Part shown: positions 16,375 to 25,706 of the stretch, piece by piece
Numbering within the stretch: the first letter of the stretch is position 1
How the letters are laid out: every line of letters begins with the position of its first letter
Notes under the pieces: generated by a model
What the model was told of the DNA's origin: nothing
What the model saw: the letters and a program-made list of their open reading frames with translations, nothing else
Database searches by the model: none
Position numbers and translations under genes: made by a program
NCBI RefSeq assembly: GCF_017744435.1
Contig: NZ_JAGIBG010000016.1
Span: forward strand, 93,552 to 157,551
DNA from: Pseudomonas sp.
GTDB lineage: Bacteria; Pseudomonadota; Gammaproteobacteria; Pseudomonadales; Pseudomonadaceae
Direction: 5' to 3'
Length of the DNA: 64,000 nucleotides

Positions 16375-17850
16375 TCAGGGTTCGCTGATCTGCGACAGCG
16401 GCCTGGCCACCTGTTCGAGCGAGCGTCGCTCGGCCGCCACGCCCCACAGCGCCTGGGCCAGGGCAGCGACGATCATCAACGCTGCACCGAGCAGGTAACC
16501 GTACAGCACGTTGACGCGCTCGCCGGTTTCGATCAGCGCGCCGAACAGAGTCGGCCCGATCAGGCCGCCCAGTCCGGTGCCAAAGGCATAGAACACGGCA
16601 ATGGCCAGTGCCCGGGTTTCCAGCGGGAAGGTTTCCGCCACGGTGAGGTAAGCCGAACTGGCCGCCGCCGAGGCGAAGAAGAAGATCACCATCCAGGCCA
16701 GGGTCTGCTGGGTCACGTCGATCAGCTGCTGCTGGAACAGGTAGCCGCTGACGGCCAGCAGCACGCCCGAGACCAGGTAGGTCGAGCTGATCATGATGCG
16801 CCGGCCGACCACGTCGAACAGCCTGCCCAGCAGCAGCGGGCCGCAGAAGTTGCCCAGCGCGAAGGGCAGGATGTACCAGCCCACCTTGGCCGCTGGCACT
16901 CCGTAGAAGTCGGTCAGCACCAGCGCATAGGTGAAAAAGATCGCGTTGTAGAAGAATGCCTGCGCGGTGAGCAAGGTCAGGCCCACCAGTGCGCGGCGCC
17001 GATGCTCGACGAACAGGCTGTGGAACACCTCGCGCAACGGCGTGTGGTCGCGTGCACGCAGGCGCAGGGGAGGGGCCTGTAGCGGCGGGATCGCGATCCC
17101 GCGCTCATGGTAGCGGCGTTCGATGCCGGCGACGATGCGCTCGGCGTGTTCCGGCTGGTTATGGATCATCAGCCAGCGCGGGCTTTCCGGGATCCACAGG
17201 CGCATGAACAGGATCAACAGGCCCAGCAGCGCGCCGATGCCGAAGCACAGGCGCCAGCCCAGATCGCCACCGGCCACTGCCGGGTCGAGCAGGATCACCG
17301 CACCGGCCGCCCCGAGCGCTGCACCGATCCAGAAGGTGCCATTGATGGTCAGGTCGACCCAGCCGCGATAGCGCGCCGGAGTGAACTCCTGGATGGTCGA
17401 GTTGATCGCCGTGTACTCGCCGCCGATGCCGGCGCCGGTGAGAAAGCGGAACAGCAGGAAGCTCCACAGGCTCCAGGAGAACGCAGTCGCGGCCGTGGCG
17501 CCGATGTACAGGAACAAGGTGATGAAGAACAGCCTGCGCCGCCCCAGGCGGTCGGTCAGCCAACCGAAGCACAACGCACCGAGTACCGCGCCGGCGATGT
17601 AGCTGGCGCCGGCCAGGCCGATTTCGGTGTTGCTCAGGTGCAGTGCAGGGCTGTCCTTGAGCGCGCCCGCCACCGAGCCCGCCAGGGTGACCTCAAGGCC
17701 GTCGAGCAGCCAGGTGATGCCCAGGGCCAGCACCAGCAAGGTGTGAAAACGCGTCCACGGCAGACGGTCTAGGCGGGCGGGGATGTCGGTGCTGTAGAGG
17801 GGTTCCCGGGCCGAGGCACCATCGGGCTGTTGCAGGGCTTGGGTCGTCAC
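16375..17850 (-). CDS. MFS transporter, sugar porter/metabolite symporter type
   Basis: A 491-residue major facilitator protein with 12 predicted segments. The signature FGWLTDRLGRRRLF follows segment 2, and PESPRW precedes the central loop. The second half repeats GRLFDVVGRRIMI. A long N-terminal cytoplasmic stretch (about 35 residues) precedes the first segment. The closest types are the SV2-like/benzoate-like symporters. The substrate is not readable, and the neighbours (a small basic protein and a DJ-1-type protein) do not help. Confidence 0.88.
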   Translation of the reverse strand: MTTQALQQPDGASAREPLYSTDIPARLDRLPWTRFHTLLVLALGITWLLDGLEVTLAGSVAGALKDSPALHLSNTEIGLAGASYIAGAVLGALCFGWLTDRLGRRRLFFITLFLYIGATAATAFSWSLWSFLLFRFLTGAGIGGEYTAINSTIQEFTPARYRGWVDLTINGTFWIGAALGAAGAVILLDPAVAGGDLGWRLCFGIGALLGLLILFMRLWIPESPRWLMIHNQPEHAERIVAGIERRYHERGIAIPPLQAPPLRLRARDHTPLREVFHSLFVEHRRRALVGLTLLTAQAFFYNAIFFTYALVLTDFYGVPAAKVGWYILPFALGNFCGPLLLGRLFDVVGRRIMISSTYLVSGVLLAVSGYLFQQQLIDVTQQTLAWMVIFFFASAAASSAYLTVAETFPLETRALAIAVFYAFGTGLGGLIGPTLFGALIETGERVNVLYGYLLGAALMIVAALAQALWGVAAERRSLEQVARPLSQISEP

Positions 17851-17957
17851 GGCACTCCTCTACTTGCAGACATGCGCGAGCTTTTGTGGAGCGGCACCGG
17901 GCAACCATCGCTGTACGGTGCGCCCTCCAGGTTGACTGAGCAGCGTCAGGCAGCGGG

Positions 17958-18641
17958 TTACTGTGCCAGGCGCTTTAGCAATGCCTTGGCCACGCCCTCG
18001 GACGAGGCCGGGTTCTGGCCGGTGATCAAATGCCCATCCTCGACCACATGGCTTGCCCAGTCCGCGGCCTTGGAGTATTCGCCGCCGTTGGCCTTGAGCA
18101 TGTCTTCCACCAGGAAGGGCACCACCTCGGTCAACCCGACTGCCTGTTCTTCACTGTTGGCGAAGCCGGTGACCTGCTTGCCCTTGACCACCGGATGGCC
18201 GTCTGGCGCCTTGACATGCTTGAGCACCCCCGGCGCGTGGCACACGGCGGCTATCGGCTTGTTGGCGGCATAGAAGGCTTCGAGCAAGGCCCTGGAGTCG
18301 CTGTCCTCGGCCAGGTCCCACAGCGGCCCGTGGCCACCGGGGTAGAACACCGCGTCGAAGCCGTACGGGTCGATTTCGCCGAGCGGCACGGTGTCGGCCA
18401 GGGCCATTTGCCCTTCGGTGTCTGTGGCGAAGCGCCGGGTGGCGTCGGTCTGGGCGTCCGGCTCGTCGCTTTTCGGGTCCAGGGGTGGCTGGCCGCCTTT
18501 GGGCGAGGCGAGGGTGACATCGGCATTGGCGTCGACGAACACGTAGTAGGGCGCGGCGAATTCTTCCAGCCAGAAGCCGGTCTTCTTGCCGGTGTCACCC
18601 AACTGGTCGTGCGAGGTGAGCACCATCAGGATCTTTTTCAT
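17958..18641 (-). CDS. DJ-1/PfpI superfamily protein, class I glutamine amidotransferase-like (HchA/GATase1 type)
   Basis: A 227-residue protein. Glu26, Cys134 and His135 (AAVCHAPG) form the nucleophile site of the DJ-1/PfpI superfamily, and FYPGGHGPLWDL precedes it. Relatives have glyoxalase III, deglycase or chaperone activities, usually in aldehyde or oxidative stress. ATG at 18641 is preceded by a strong GGAGGAG. An open frame extends further upstream without such a site and was not used. Confidence 0.9.
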   Translation of the reverse strand: MKKILMVLTSHDQLGDTGKKTGFWLEEFAAPYYVFVDANADVTLASPKGGQPPLDPKSDEPDAQTDATRRFATDTEGQMALADTVPLGEIDPYGFDAVFYPGGHGPLWDLAEDSDSRALLEAFYAANKPIAAVCHAPGVLKHVKAPDGHPVVKGKQVTGFANSEEQAVGLTEVVPFLVEDMLKANGGEYSKAADWASHVVEDGHLITGQNPASSEGVAKALLKRLAQ

Positions 18642-18809
18642 CAAAGCCACTCCTCCAGAGGTGAATGGGCAGTGCGCTGTTCGCCCTGCATGAAGGTGGG
18701 AGGGCAGGGCGCCGCAGGCGTTCCATGATAGCCCTCGAAAAGAATGCGGGGTTTGCCGCTCAGTCAATTACCCTAGCGGCACGATCATTTCATTTATGGA
18801 TGCCTGCCC

Positions 18810-19301
18810 ATGAGCAACACATCATTCCGCCAACCCGTCATCGCCGACGCCGAGCGCTGCTTCGCGATCGAAATCGGTGCCTACGAAGGTGACGAAGCAG
18901 CCACGCTGGAGAAGATCCGCACGCGCATCAGCCAATACCCTGAAGGCTTCCTGCTGCTCGAAGACGCCCATGGCATCGTCGGCTTCATCAACAGCGGCTG
19001 CGCCCACGACGTGGTGATGTCCGACGAGGCATTCAAGGAACTGGTCGGCCATGACCCGCAGGCGCCCAACGTGGTGATCATGTCGGTGGTGGTGGACACG
19101 GCCCAGCAGGGCAAGGGCTACGCCAAGCGGCTGATGAGCGAGTTCATCAGCCGCATGAGGGCGCAGGGTAAGCAGACCATCCACCTGATGTGCAAGGAAC
19201 AGCACGTCGAGCTGTACCGCAAGATGGGCTACCAGTACGTGCGGCCTTCACCCTCGGACCACGGTGGCATGGCCTGGCATGAAATGGTCATGGCGCTCTG
19301 A
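18810..19301 (+). CDS. GNAT family N-acetyltransferase
   Basis: A 163-residue GNAT protein. The acetyl-CoA-binding motif A appears as VVVDTAQQGKGYAKRLM, and the C-terminal YRKMGYQYV is the usual motif B. It should transfer an acetyl group to an amine; relatives include arylalkylamine-type acetyltransferases. The substrate is unknown. It is divergent from the DJ-1-type gene and converges on ppk2. Confidence 0.87.
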   Translation: MSNTSFRQPVIADAERCFAIEIGAYEGDEAATLEKIRTRISQYPEGFLLLEDAHGIVGFINSGCAHDVVMSDEAFKELVGHDPQAPNVVIMSVVVDTAQQGKGYAKRLMSEFISRMRAQGKQTIHLMCKEQHVELYRKMGYQYVRPSPSDHGGMAWHEMVMAL

Positions 19302-19319
19302 GCCAGCCAGCGCGCTGTA

Positions 19320-20237
19320 TCAGTAGACCTGCGGGACGATGATGTCGGTCGGGGTCGGGTTGCGGATGTAGTCTTCTTTCCTGACCCGTTGCGGCAGCTC
19401 GATCGTCGGCACCTGCACTTCTTCATAGGGCATCTGCCCGAGCAGGTGGTGGATGCAGTTGAGCCTGGCCTTCTTCTTGTCATCGGCCTGCACCACCCAC
19501 CAGGGCGCTTCGGCGATGTGGGTGCGCTCCAGCATGACTTCCTTGGCCTTGGTGTAGGCCTCCCAGCGCCGACGTGATTCCAGGTCCATGGGGCTCAGCT
19601 TCCATTGCTTGAGCGGGTCGTGCACGCGGCTGAGAAAACGCAGGTGCTGTTCCTGGTCGGAAATGGAGAACCAGTACTTGATCAGCTGGATACCCGAGCG
19701 GGCGAGCATGCGCTCGAACTCCGGCACGCTGCGGAAAAACTCTTCGTACTGGTCGTCATTGCAAAAGCCCATGACCTTCTCGACGCCCGCGCGGTTGTAC
19801 CAGCTGCGGTCGAACAGCACGATCTCGCCGGCCGCCGGCAAATGGGACACGTAACGCTGGAAGTACCACTGCGTGCGTTCCCGGTCATTGGGGGCCGGCA
19901 GCGCTGCCACCCGGCATACCCGAGGGTTCAGGCGCTGGGTGATGCGCTTGATCACGCCGCCCTTACCAGCGGCATCACGGCCTTCGAACAGGATCACCAC
20001 CTTGTGGCCGGTCTTGACCACCCAGCTCTGCAGTTTCACCAGTTCGCCCTGCAGGCGGAACAGTTCGCGGAAGTAGGTCCGGCGTGCGGCTTTTTCGCTG
20101 CCTTCTTCTATATGGGTGTCAAACAGCGCATCGAGGTCATGATCGTCCTCGATCAGCTCCAGCTCCAGCTCTTCATCACTGTGGTCCAGCAGCTCGCGAT
20201 GGATGCGCCTGATCAAGTTGTGTTCTGAAGGGGACAT
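19320..20237 (-). CDS. ppk2: Polyphosphate kinase 2 (PPK2)
   Basis: A 305-residue PPK2-family kinase that transfers phosphate between polyphosphate and nucleotides. Walker A is GRDAAGKGG (residues 86-94 approx), Walker B is LFDRSWYNRAG with Asp143, and the lid region WYFQRYVSHLP is present. ATG at 20237 was chosen over a GTG nine bases upstream. It faces away from the pstS promoter region, where a Pho box lies 123 bp upstream of its start, so shared phosphate control is possible. Confidence 0.92.
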   Translation of the reverse strand: MSPSEHNLIRRIHRELLDHSDEELELELIEDDHDLDALFDTHIEEGSEKAARRTYFRELFRLQGELVKLQSWVVKTGHKVVILFEGRDAAGKGGVIKRITQRLNPRVCRVAALPAPNDRERTQWYFQRYVSHLPAAGEIVLFDRSWYNRAGVEKVMGFCNDDQYEEFFRSVPEFERMLARSGIQLIKYWFSISDQEQHLRFLSRVHDPLKQWKLSPMDLESRRRWEAYTKAKEVMLERTHIAEAPWWVVQADDKKKARLNCIHHLLGQMPYEEVQVPTIELPQRVRKEDYIRNPTPTDIIVPQVY

Positions 20238-20359
20238 GGCTGGCACTCGCGTCGAGGGATGATGGCAAAGTGTTTAGTCATATTTGGTTACCAAGGAATG
20301 ACAACCCATTGCCTTTCAGCCCCGATCTAGAGGGGGTGAATACATCGACTGCCATTCAA

Positions 20360-20377
20360 CAGTCACAAAGCTGTAAC
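20360..20377 (+). promoter_or_regulatory. Pho box (PhoB binding site) upstream of pstS
   Basis: The sequence cagtcacaaagctgtaac fits the Pho box pattern of two CTGTCA-like direct repeats separated by a short AT-rich spacer (first half cAGTCA, second half CTGTaA). It lies 46 bp before the pstS start, as expected for phosphate-starvation activation. Confidence 0.8.
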
Positions 20378-20422
20378 ACAGCTGATGCAAAGTGTGCTGG
20401 CCATCACACGGAGCGCTTTTCC

Positions 20423-21451
20423 ATGATACGCCTCATGAAGTCTGCTGCACTCGCCGTTGCGGTTTCTCTGTCTGCCACTTCGGCCTTTGCCGCAGACAAC
20501 GTTCGCCTGACCGGTTCCGGCGCCAGTTTCCCTGCACCTATCTACCTGACCTGGTTCAAGGACTTCAGCAAGAACACTGCTGGCGTTACCGTTGACTACC
20601 AGTCCAAGGGTAGCGGCGCAGGCGTTCAGGACTTCCTGAACAAGACCGTCGACTTCGCCGCCAGCGACTCGGCCATGAGCGAAGCAGACATGGCCAAGGT
20701 CGGCGAAGGCGTGCAGTTGCTGCCGATGACCGCCGGCGAAATCGTCCTGGCCTACAACCTGCCGGGCAACCCGAAAGGCCTGAAGCTGCCGCGCGATGTG
20801 TACTCCAACATCTTCCTGGGCAAGATCACCAAGTGGAACGACCCACAGATCGTCAAGGCCAACCCGGGCATGAAACTGCCTGACCTGCCGATCACCGTGG
20901 TCGTGCGTGCCGACTCCAGCGGTACCAACGCCGTCTTCACCAAGCACCTGTCGGCCATCAACGCCGACTTCAAGAAAGACCTGGGTGAAGGCAACACCGT
21001 CAACTGGCCGGCCACCGACAAGTTCATCAAGTCGCCGAAGAACGACGGCGTAACCGCCACCGTTCGCCAGACACCAGGCGCCATCGGCTACATCGAATAC
21101 GGCTTCGCCAAGCTGGCCAAGGTCGACTTCGCCGAGCTGGAAAACAAGGCTGGCCAATACGTCGTGCCTAACGCCGAAAGCGGTGCCGAAGCACTGGCTG
21201 CGGTGAAGATGCCGGAAAACCTGATCGCTCACCTGCCAGACCCGGAAGGTGCCAAGTCCTACCCGATCACTTCCTACACCTGGATGATCTTCCGCAAGGA
21301 CAACGGCAGCCCGGAAAAGGCCAAGGCCATGCGTGACATGGTCGAGTACGGCCTGACCCACGGTCAGAAGATCGCCGACTCGATGGGCTACATCCCGCTG
21401 CCTCCGTCGGTTGTCGACGAAGTGCGCAAAGCGTCGCAGAGCATCCAGTAA
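20423..21451 (+). CDS. pstS: Phosphate ABC transporter substrate-binding protein PstS
   Basis: A 342-residue periplasmic phosphate-binding protein. A Sec signal peptide ends at AFA/AD (residue about 23), and the mature protein opens with VRLTGSGASFPAPIYLTW, the family's phosphate-site opening. ADSSGTNAVFTKHL carries further phosphate ligands. The ATG at 20423 sits directly before the signal peptide; the longer open frame upstream would cover the Pho box. It starts a pstSCAB set. Confidence 0.95.
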   Translation: MIRLMKSAALAVAVSLSATSAFAADNVRLTGSGASFPAPIYLTWFKDFSKNTAGVTVDYQSKGSGAGVQDFLNKTVDFAASDSAMSEADMAKVGEGVQLLPMTAGEIVLAYNLPGNPKGLKLPRDVYSNIFLGKITKWNDPQIVKANPGMKLPDLPITVVVRADSSGTNAVFTKHLSAINADFKKDLGEGNTVNWPATDKFIKSPKNDGVTATVRQTPGAIGYIEYGFAKLAKVDFAELENKAGQYVVPNAESGAEALAAVKMPENLIAHLPDPEGAKSYPITSYTWMIFRKDNGSPEKAKAMRDMVEYGLTHGQKIADSMGYIPLPPSVVDEVRKASQSIQ

Positions 21452-21463
21452 CACCCTCAGGCG

Positions 21464-21500
21464 CTCCCGGCGTGGTGTAACAGCCGTGTCGGGAGTGTTT
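21464..21500 (+). other. Hairpin between pstS and pstC
   Basis: The segment gcgctcccggcgtgg and the later ccgtgtcgggagtg can pair imperfectly, and a short T-rich stretch follows. Such a hairpin commonly lowers permease expression relative to the binding protein or protects the pstS message. Confidence 0.45.
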
Positions 21501-21523
21501 GTCCTTTGTCCCGGAATAAGACA

Positions 21524-22489
21524 ATGAACACACCTTTTGCCATACCGGATAACCCAGACTCTGCGTGCCAGCCACCGTCCGCCAAGGACTTCCTGGTTGA
21601 CCGCACCTTCCGTGCCCTTGCACGTATCGGTGTGGTGCTGATTCTCGCGCTGGTTTTCGCGTTGGTATACGAAGTAGGACGCAAAGCACTTCCAGGAATG
21701 GAAAAGCACGGGTTTGACGTGCTGTTCGGCAGTGTGTGGGACGTCAACCAGGGCAAATACGGCATTCTGCCAGCCATCTGGGGCACGCTTTACAGCGCCC
21801 TGATCGCCTTGTTGATCGCAGGTTTCTTCGGCGTCAGCATGGCCATTTTCCTTACCCAGGATTTCTTGCCGGCGAGGCTTGCCGCGGTGTTTCGCACCAT
21901 CGTCGAGCTGCTCGCCGCCATCCCCAGCGTCGTTTATGGCCTGTGGGGTATCTATGTCGTGATTCCGGCCATCCGGCCGTTGACCGCCTGGCTGAACAGC
22001 GAGCTGGGCTGGATCCCGTTCTTCGGCACCTCCCTGAGTGGCCCCGGCCTGCTGCCGGCGGCGTTGGTGCTGGCGATCATGATCCTGCCGACCATTGCCG
22101 CGGTTTCCCAGGATGCGCTGACCAGCGTACCGATGAAGACCAAGCAGGCTGCCTACGGCATGGGCACTACCCATTGGGAAGCCATCCTCAAGGTGATGGT
22201 GCCGTCGGCCGCCACCGGCATTTTCGGCTCCCTGGTGCTGGGCCTTGGCCGCGCACTGGGCGAAACCATGGCCCTGGCGATGCTGGTGGGTAACGCCAAC
22301 ACCATCACCCTTTCGCTGTTTGCCCCGGCCAATACGCTGGCAGCCTTGCTGGCACTGAACTTCCCCGAAGCCGGGCCGAACGAGATCGAGGTGCTGATGT
22401 ACGCCGCCCTGGTGCTGATGTTCATCACCTTGCTGGTGAACGTGTTCGGTTCGATGATCATGCTCTACGCCCAGCGGGGTAACAAATAA
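21524..22489 (+). CDS. pstC: Phosphate ABC transporter permease PstC
   Basis: A 321-residue inner-membrane permease with six hydrophobic segments and the EAA-type loop around GTTHWEAILKVMVPSAATGIFG. It is of ordinary length, unlike the much longer PstC of the main Pseudomonas pst operon, which marks this as a second Pst system. The ATG at 21524 follows GGAA. Its stop overlaps the pstA start by one base. Confidence 0.93.
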   Translation: MNTPFAIPDNPDSACQPPSAKDFLVDRTFRALARIGVVLILALVFALVYEVGRKALPGMEKHGFDVLFGSVWDVNQGKYGILPAIWGTLYSALIALLIAGFFGVSMAIFLTQDFLPARLAAVFRTIVELLAAIPSVVYGLWGIYVVIPAIRPLTAWLNSELGWIPFFGTSLSGPGLLPAALVLAIMILPTIAAVSQDALTSVPMKTKQAAYGMGTTHWEAILKVMVPSAATGIFGSLVLGLGRALGETMALAMLVGNANTITLSLFAPANTLAALLALNFPEAGPNEIEVLMYAALVLMFITLLVNVFGSMIMLYAQRGNK

Positions 22490-23382
22490 TGACTGACCTC
22501 ACTGCAGCCACTACCGCATTGCCCAGCCTGCAGCGTCGCTTCGAAGGCCGCGCCCTGCGCAGCCTGGTGCTGACCACCATGGTCTGGTGCGTGGCCCTGC
22601 TGGCCAGCGTGCCGCTTATTTCCGTGCTGTACATGCTGATCACCCGCGGCGGTGCGCGCCTGAGCCTGGAAGTGTTTACCGAATTGCCACCCACCGGTTT
22701 CGAGATGGGCGGTGGTTTCGGTAACGCCCTGGCCGGTACCTTCGTCATGGTCGGTATCGCTGCGGCCATCGCGGTGCCGGTCGGCATCCTGGCGGCGGTG
22801 TTCCTCGCCGAACTCGGCCCGGAGAGCAAGCTGGCCAACGCCTCGCGCTTCGCCGCCAAAATGCTCACCGGCCTGCCGTCGATCCTCGCCGGTGTATTCG
22901 CCTACGCCCTGGTGGTGATGACCACCGGTACCTACTCGGCGCCGGCCGGTGGTGTGGCGCTGGCGGTACTGATGCTGCCGATCGTCGTACTGACCGCTGA
23001 AGAAGCGATGAAGATGGTCCCCAAGATCATGAAGGACGCCGCCTACGGCATGGGCTGCACCCGCGCCCAGGTGATCTGGAAGATCGTCCTGCCGACCGGC
23101 ATGCCGGCCATCCTCACCGGCGTCATGCTGGCAGTGGCCCGCGCTGCGGGTGAAACGGCACCGCTGCTGTTCACCGCGCTGTTCAGCAACTACTGGATTT
23201 ATCACGACGGCAGCCTGGCCGTCATGAACCCCACGGCATCGCTTGCCGTACTGATCTATAACTTCTCCGGCATGCCGTTCGACAACCAGCTGGAGCTCGC
23301 CTGGGCGGCCTCGCTGGTGTTGGTGATGATCGTGCTGGTAGTCAACATTCTTAGCCGAATCTTCGGCAAGCCAAAGTATTGA
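22489..23382 (+). CDS. pstA: Phosphate ABC transporter permease PstA
   Basis: A 297-residue permease partner of PstC with six hydrophobic segments. The coupling loop is [23 protein letters not shown]. The one-base overlap with pstC (TAATG) indicates translational coupling and equal amounts. The short N-terminal extension before the first segment is normal for the family. Confidence 0.93.
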   Translation: MTDLTAATTALPSLQRRFEGRALRSLVLTTMVWCVALLASVPLISVLYMLITRGGARLSLEVFTELPPTGFEMGGGFGNALAGTFVMVGIAAAIAVPVGILAAVFLAELGPESKLANASRFAAKMLTGLPSILAGVFAYALVVMTTGTYSAPAGGVALAVLMLPIVVLTAEEAMKMVPKIMKDAAYGMGCTRAQVIWKIVLPTGMPAILTGVMLAVARAAGETAPLLFTALFSNYWIYHDGSLAVMNPTASLAVLIYNFSGMPFDNQLELAWAASLVLVMIVLVVNILSRIFGKPKY

Positions 23383-23398
23383 AAGGGAGCATTCGACC

Positions 23399-24217
23399 GT
23401 GAACGTATCAACTGCACAGAGAGCCGCTCCCATGGTCAGCGAAGCGCCAATCGTCATGGACTGCAAGCTGGACAAGATTTTCTACGGCAACTTCATGGCG
23501 GTGCGTGACAGCCATGTACCGATCCGCAAGAACGAGATCACCGGCTTCATCGGCCCGTCCGGCTGCGGCAAGAGTACCGTGCTGCGCAGCCTCAACCGCA
23601 TGAACGACCTGGTCAAGGGCTTCCGCTTCGAAGGTCATGTGCACTTCCTCGGCCAGGATGTCTACGGCAAGGGCGTGGACCCGGTGGTGGTGCGCCGCTA
23701 CATCGGCATGGTGTTCCAGCAGCCGAACCCGTTCTCCATGAGCATCTTCGACAACGTCGCCTTCGGCCTGCGCCTGAACCGCTACAAGGGCGACATCGGC
23801 GACCGCGTCAAGCACGCCCTGCAAGGCGCCGCGCTGTGGGATGAAGTCAAGGACAAGCTCAAGGTCAGCGGCCTGTCGCTGTCCGGCGGCCAGCAGCAGC
23901 GCCTTTGCATCGCCCGTGCCATCGCCACCGAGCCGGAAGTGCTGCTGCTCGACGAGCCGTGCTCGGCACTCGACCCGATTGCCACCCGCCGCGTGGAAGA
24001 GCTGATGGTCGAGCTGAAAAAGGACTACACCATCGCCCTGGTGACCCACAACATGCAGCAGGCGATTCGTGTGGCCGATACCACCGCGTTCTTCTCGGTG
24101 GACATCTCCCAGGGCACCCGCACTGGTTACCTGGTGGAGATGGGCCCGACCACGCAGATCTTCCAGAACCCGCGTGAACAGCTGACCAGTGACTACATCA
24201 GCGGCAAGTTCAGCTGA
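23399..24217 (+). CDS. pstB: Phosphate ABC transporter ATPase PstB
   Basis: A 272-residue ATPase. Walker A is GPSGCGKST (52-60), the signature is LSGGQQQR (161-168) and Walker B is VLLLDEP (181-187), with the PstB-typical Cys in DEPCSALDP. The GTG start has AGGGAG upstream. The usual phoU gene does not follow; a Fic-like gene comes next after a hairpin. Confidence 0.94.
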   Translation: MNVSTAQRAAPMVSEAPIVMDCKLDKIFYGNFMAVRDSHVPIRKNEITGFIGPSGCGKSTVLRSLNRMNDLVKGFRFEGHVHFLGQDVYGKGVDPVVVRRYIGMVFQQPNPFSMSIFDNVAFGLRLNRYKGDIGDRVKHALQGAALWDEVKDKLKVSGLSLSGGQQQRLCIARAIATEPEVLLLDEPCSALDPIATRRVEELMVELKKDYTIALVTHNMQQAIRVADTTAFFSVDISQGTRTGYLVEMGPTTQIFQNPREQLTSDYISGKFS

Positions 24218-24235
24218 GTAGCCGGCACCCGCCAG

Positions 24236-24282
24236 GCGACCCGCCCCGCAGGCCAGGAAGGCCGAGCGGGGCAGGTCGCTTT
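24236..24282 (+). terminator. GC-rich hairpin after pstB
   Basis: The arms gcgacccgccccgc (24236-24249) and gcggggcaggtcgc (24266-24279) pair with one mismatch, followed by TTTC. It could stop or attenuate transcription between pstB and the Fic-like gene. The short T run makes full termination uncertain. Confidence 0.6.
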
Positions 24283-24311
24283 CACGTTTGTACTGTTTCA
24301 AGAGATTACCA

Positions 24312-25010
24312 ATGGATGCGACATGTCGTCTTGACCTGCCAGCGGTAGAGCGCGCACTGCGCGAGGTGCAGGGCCGTTTTGCCGAGCTCAGCCAGCATTT
24401 CACCGAGCCGCGTGACCCGTTCACCGACGAGGTGCTGCTCAATGTGCTTGAAGGCTATGCCTTGATTGACGACTATGTCGCACGGGGTGTGGACCTGTTC
24501 GACCTGCAGCAGCTGAACCTGATGCTGGAGATCAACGCCACCGTGCTGTGCGGCAGCGACCCGGCACGCCGCCGCGAGTTCGCGCCACACCTCGAGGCCA
24601 CCGAGGCGCGCTTTTTCAACAACGTGGAAGGCGGCATCAAGGATCTCTACAACTGGTATTGCTCGTACCGCAGTGATTCGATCTGGAAGCGTGCGGCGGG
24701 TGTCTACGTGCGCATCCTGAGCAAGCCGCAACTGTTCATCGAAGGGAACAACCGTACGGGGTCGCTCATCGTCAGCTATCTGCTGATGCGTGCAGGGTTG
24801 CCGCCGTTCGTGCTGACGCTGGACAACGCCGAGGGCTACTTCAACCCGTCCTCGGTCATTCGCAACTCCGCCAAGCATGGTGTGAAAGCTTTGTACGAAT
24901 TGCCCAAGATCAAGAAAAAGTATGCGGCCTTCCTTGAAGCGAAGGCACCTGAACCCGAAAAGTTCTTCCTGCGCGGCACCTGCGTGCCGGCCCGTCAGGG
25001 GAGCCGCTGA
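24312..25010 (+). CDS. Fic-domain-like protein with degenerate active-site motif
   Basis: A 232-residue protein. Residues 140-151 read QLFIEGNNRTGS, where active Fic AMP-transferases have H-x-F-x-x-G-N-G-R-x-x-R. The catalytic His is Gln140, the second Gly is Asn147 and the final Arg is Ser151. The surrounding helices (FEGNNRTGSLIVSYLLMRAGLPPF) still look Fic-like. It therefore probably binds but does not transfer nucleotide, or has another role. It is followed with a one-base overlap by a HAD-like gene and lies downstream of pstSCAB. Confidence 0.72.
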   Translation: MDATCRLDLPAVERALREVQGRFAELSQHFTEPRDPFTDEVLLNVLEGYALIDDYVARGVDLFDLQQLNLMLEINATVLCGSDPARRREFAPHLEATEARFFNNVEGGIKDLYNWYCSYRSDSIWKRAAGVYVRILSKPQLFIEGNNRTGSLIVSYLLMRAGLPPFVLTLDNAEGYFNPSSVIRNSAKHGVKALYELPKIKKKYAAFLEAKAPEPEKFFLRGTCVPARQGSR

Positions 25011-25630
25011 TGGAAAGGTATTCGATGCTGGAACAAGGCAAGGCCGGTGGCCGACGTGCGTGGAAAGCCATCGGGCGTAAATTCAGGCGCCCGCAGATGC
25101 GCATTTCCTTCGATATCGATGACACGCTCGCTTGCCTGCCGCACCACGCCGATGAAGAAGACAGCAAGCTGCCGGCGTTCGTCCACCGCTGGCTGGGCGA
25201 ACCGCTGCGCAGCGGCACCCGTTCGCTGATCCGCGACCTGCGCCGCCAGGGCTGCAGCATCTGGATCTACACCTCGTCGGGCCGCACACCGGCCTATATC
25301 CGGCGCTGGCTGATGCTCTACGGCATTCACGTCGACGGCGTGGTCAACAGTGATCGCCACCAGCATGCCCTGTCGCAGCACGGGCTTGAGAATACCCCGT
25401 CGAAGTATCCGCCGGCATTCGACATCGACTTGCACGTCGACGATTCCGAAGGGGTCGGGATCGAGGGCTTTGACCACGGTTTCCGGGTGGTCGTGGTCAA
25501 CCCGGAAGATGACAGCTGGGCGCAGAAGGTAATGGACGCGGCGCAGCAGGTGCAGGCTCAGCTGGCCTGGCAGCAACCGCACCGCTACGAGGCACCGGTG
25601 CGTCGGCCTGAGCAAGCGCTGGCCTCCTGA
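25010..25630 (+). CDS. HAD-like phosphatase family protein
   Basis: A 206-residue protein with a HAD motif I of D-x-D-x-T type (Asp35, Asp37, Thr39 in SFDIDDTLA). A motif II-like serine/threonine is in WIYTSSGRT, and a late acidic motif in LHVDDSEG. This suggests a small phosphohydrolase, substrate unknown. A basic N-terminal stretch (RRAWKAIGRKFRRPQ) precedes the fold. It is translationally coupled to the Fic-like gene (one-base overlap), so the two probably function together. Confidence 0.78.
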   Translation: MERYSMLEQGKAGGRRAWKAIGRKFRRPQMRISFDIDDTLACLPHHADEEDSKLPAFVHRWLGEPLRSGTRSLIRDLRRQGCSIWIYTSSGRTPAYIRRWLMLYGIHVDGVVNSDRHQHALSQHGLENTPSKYPPAFDIDLHVDDSEGVGIEGFDHGFRVVVVNPEDDSWAQKVMDAAQQVQAQLAWQQPHRYEAPVRRPEQALAS

Positions 25631-25648
25631 TCGCCTGAACTCACCATT

Positions 25649-25691
25649 AAAAAAGGCTCATCGCACTGCACAATGCGCGATGAGCCTTTTT
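25649..25691. terminator. Bidirectional Rho-independent terminator
   Basis: The arms aaaaaaggctcatcgc and gcgatgagccttttt frame a loop of about 12 bases, with A and T runs on either side. It works for both the HAD gene (plus) and the converging NCS1 permease (minus). Confidence 0.92.
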
Positions 25692-25706
25692 CATGTGCGC
25701 TGCCAA

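Noticed and set aside
20363..22174. A 603-codon minus frame antisense to pstS and pstC
   Set aside because: Composition is rich in Gly, Arg and His and matches no family; the plus strand encodes clear Pst proteins.
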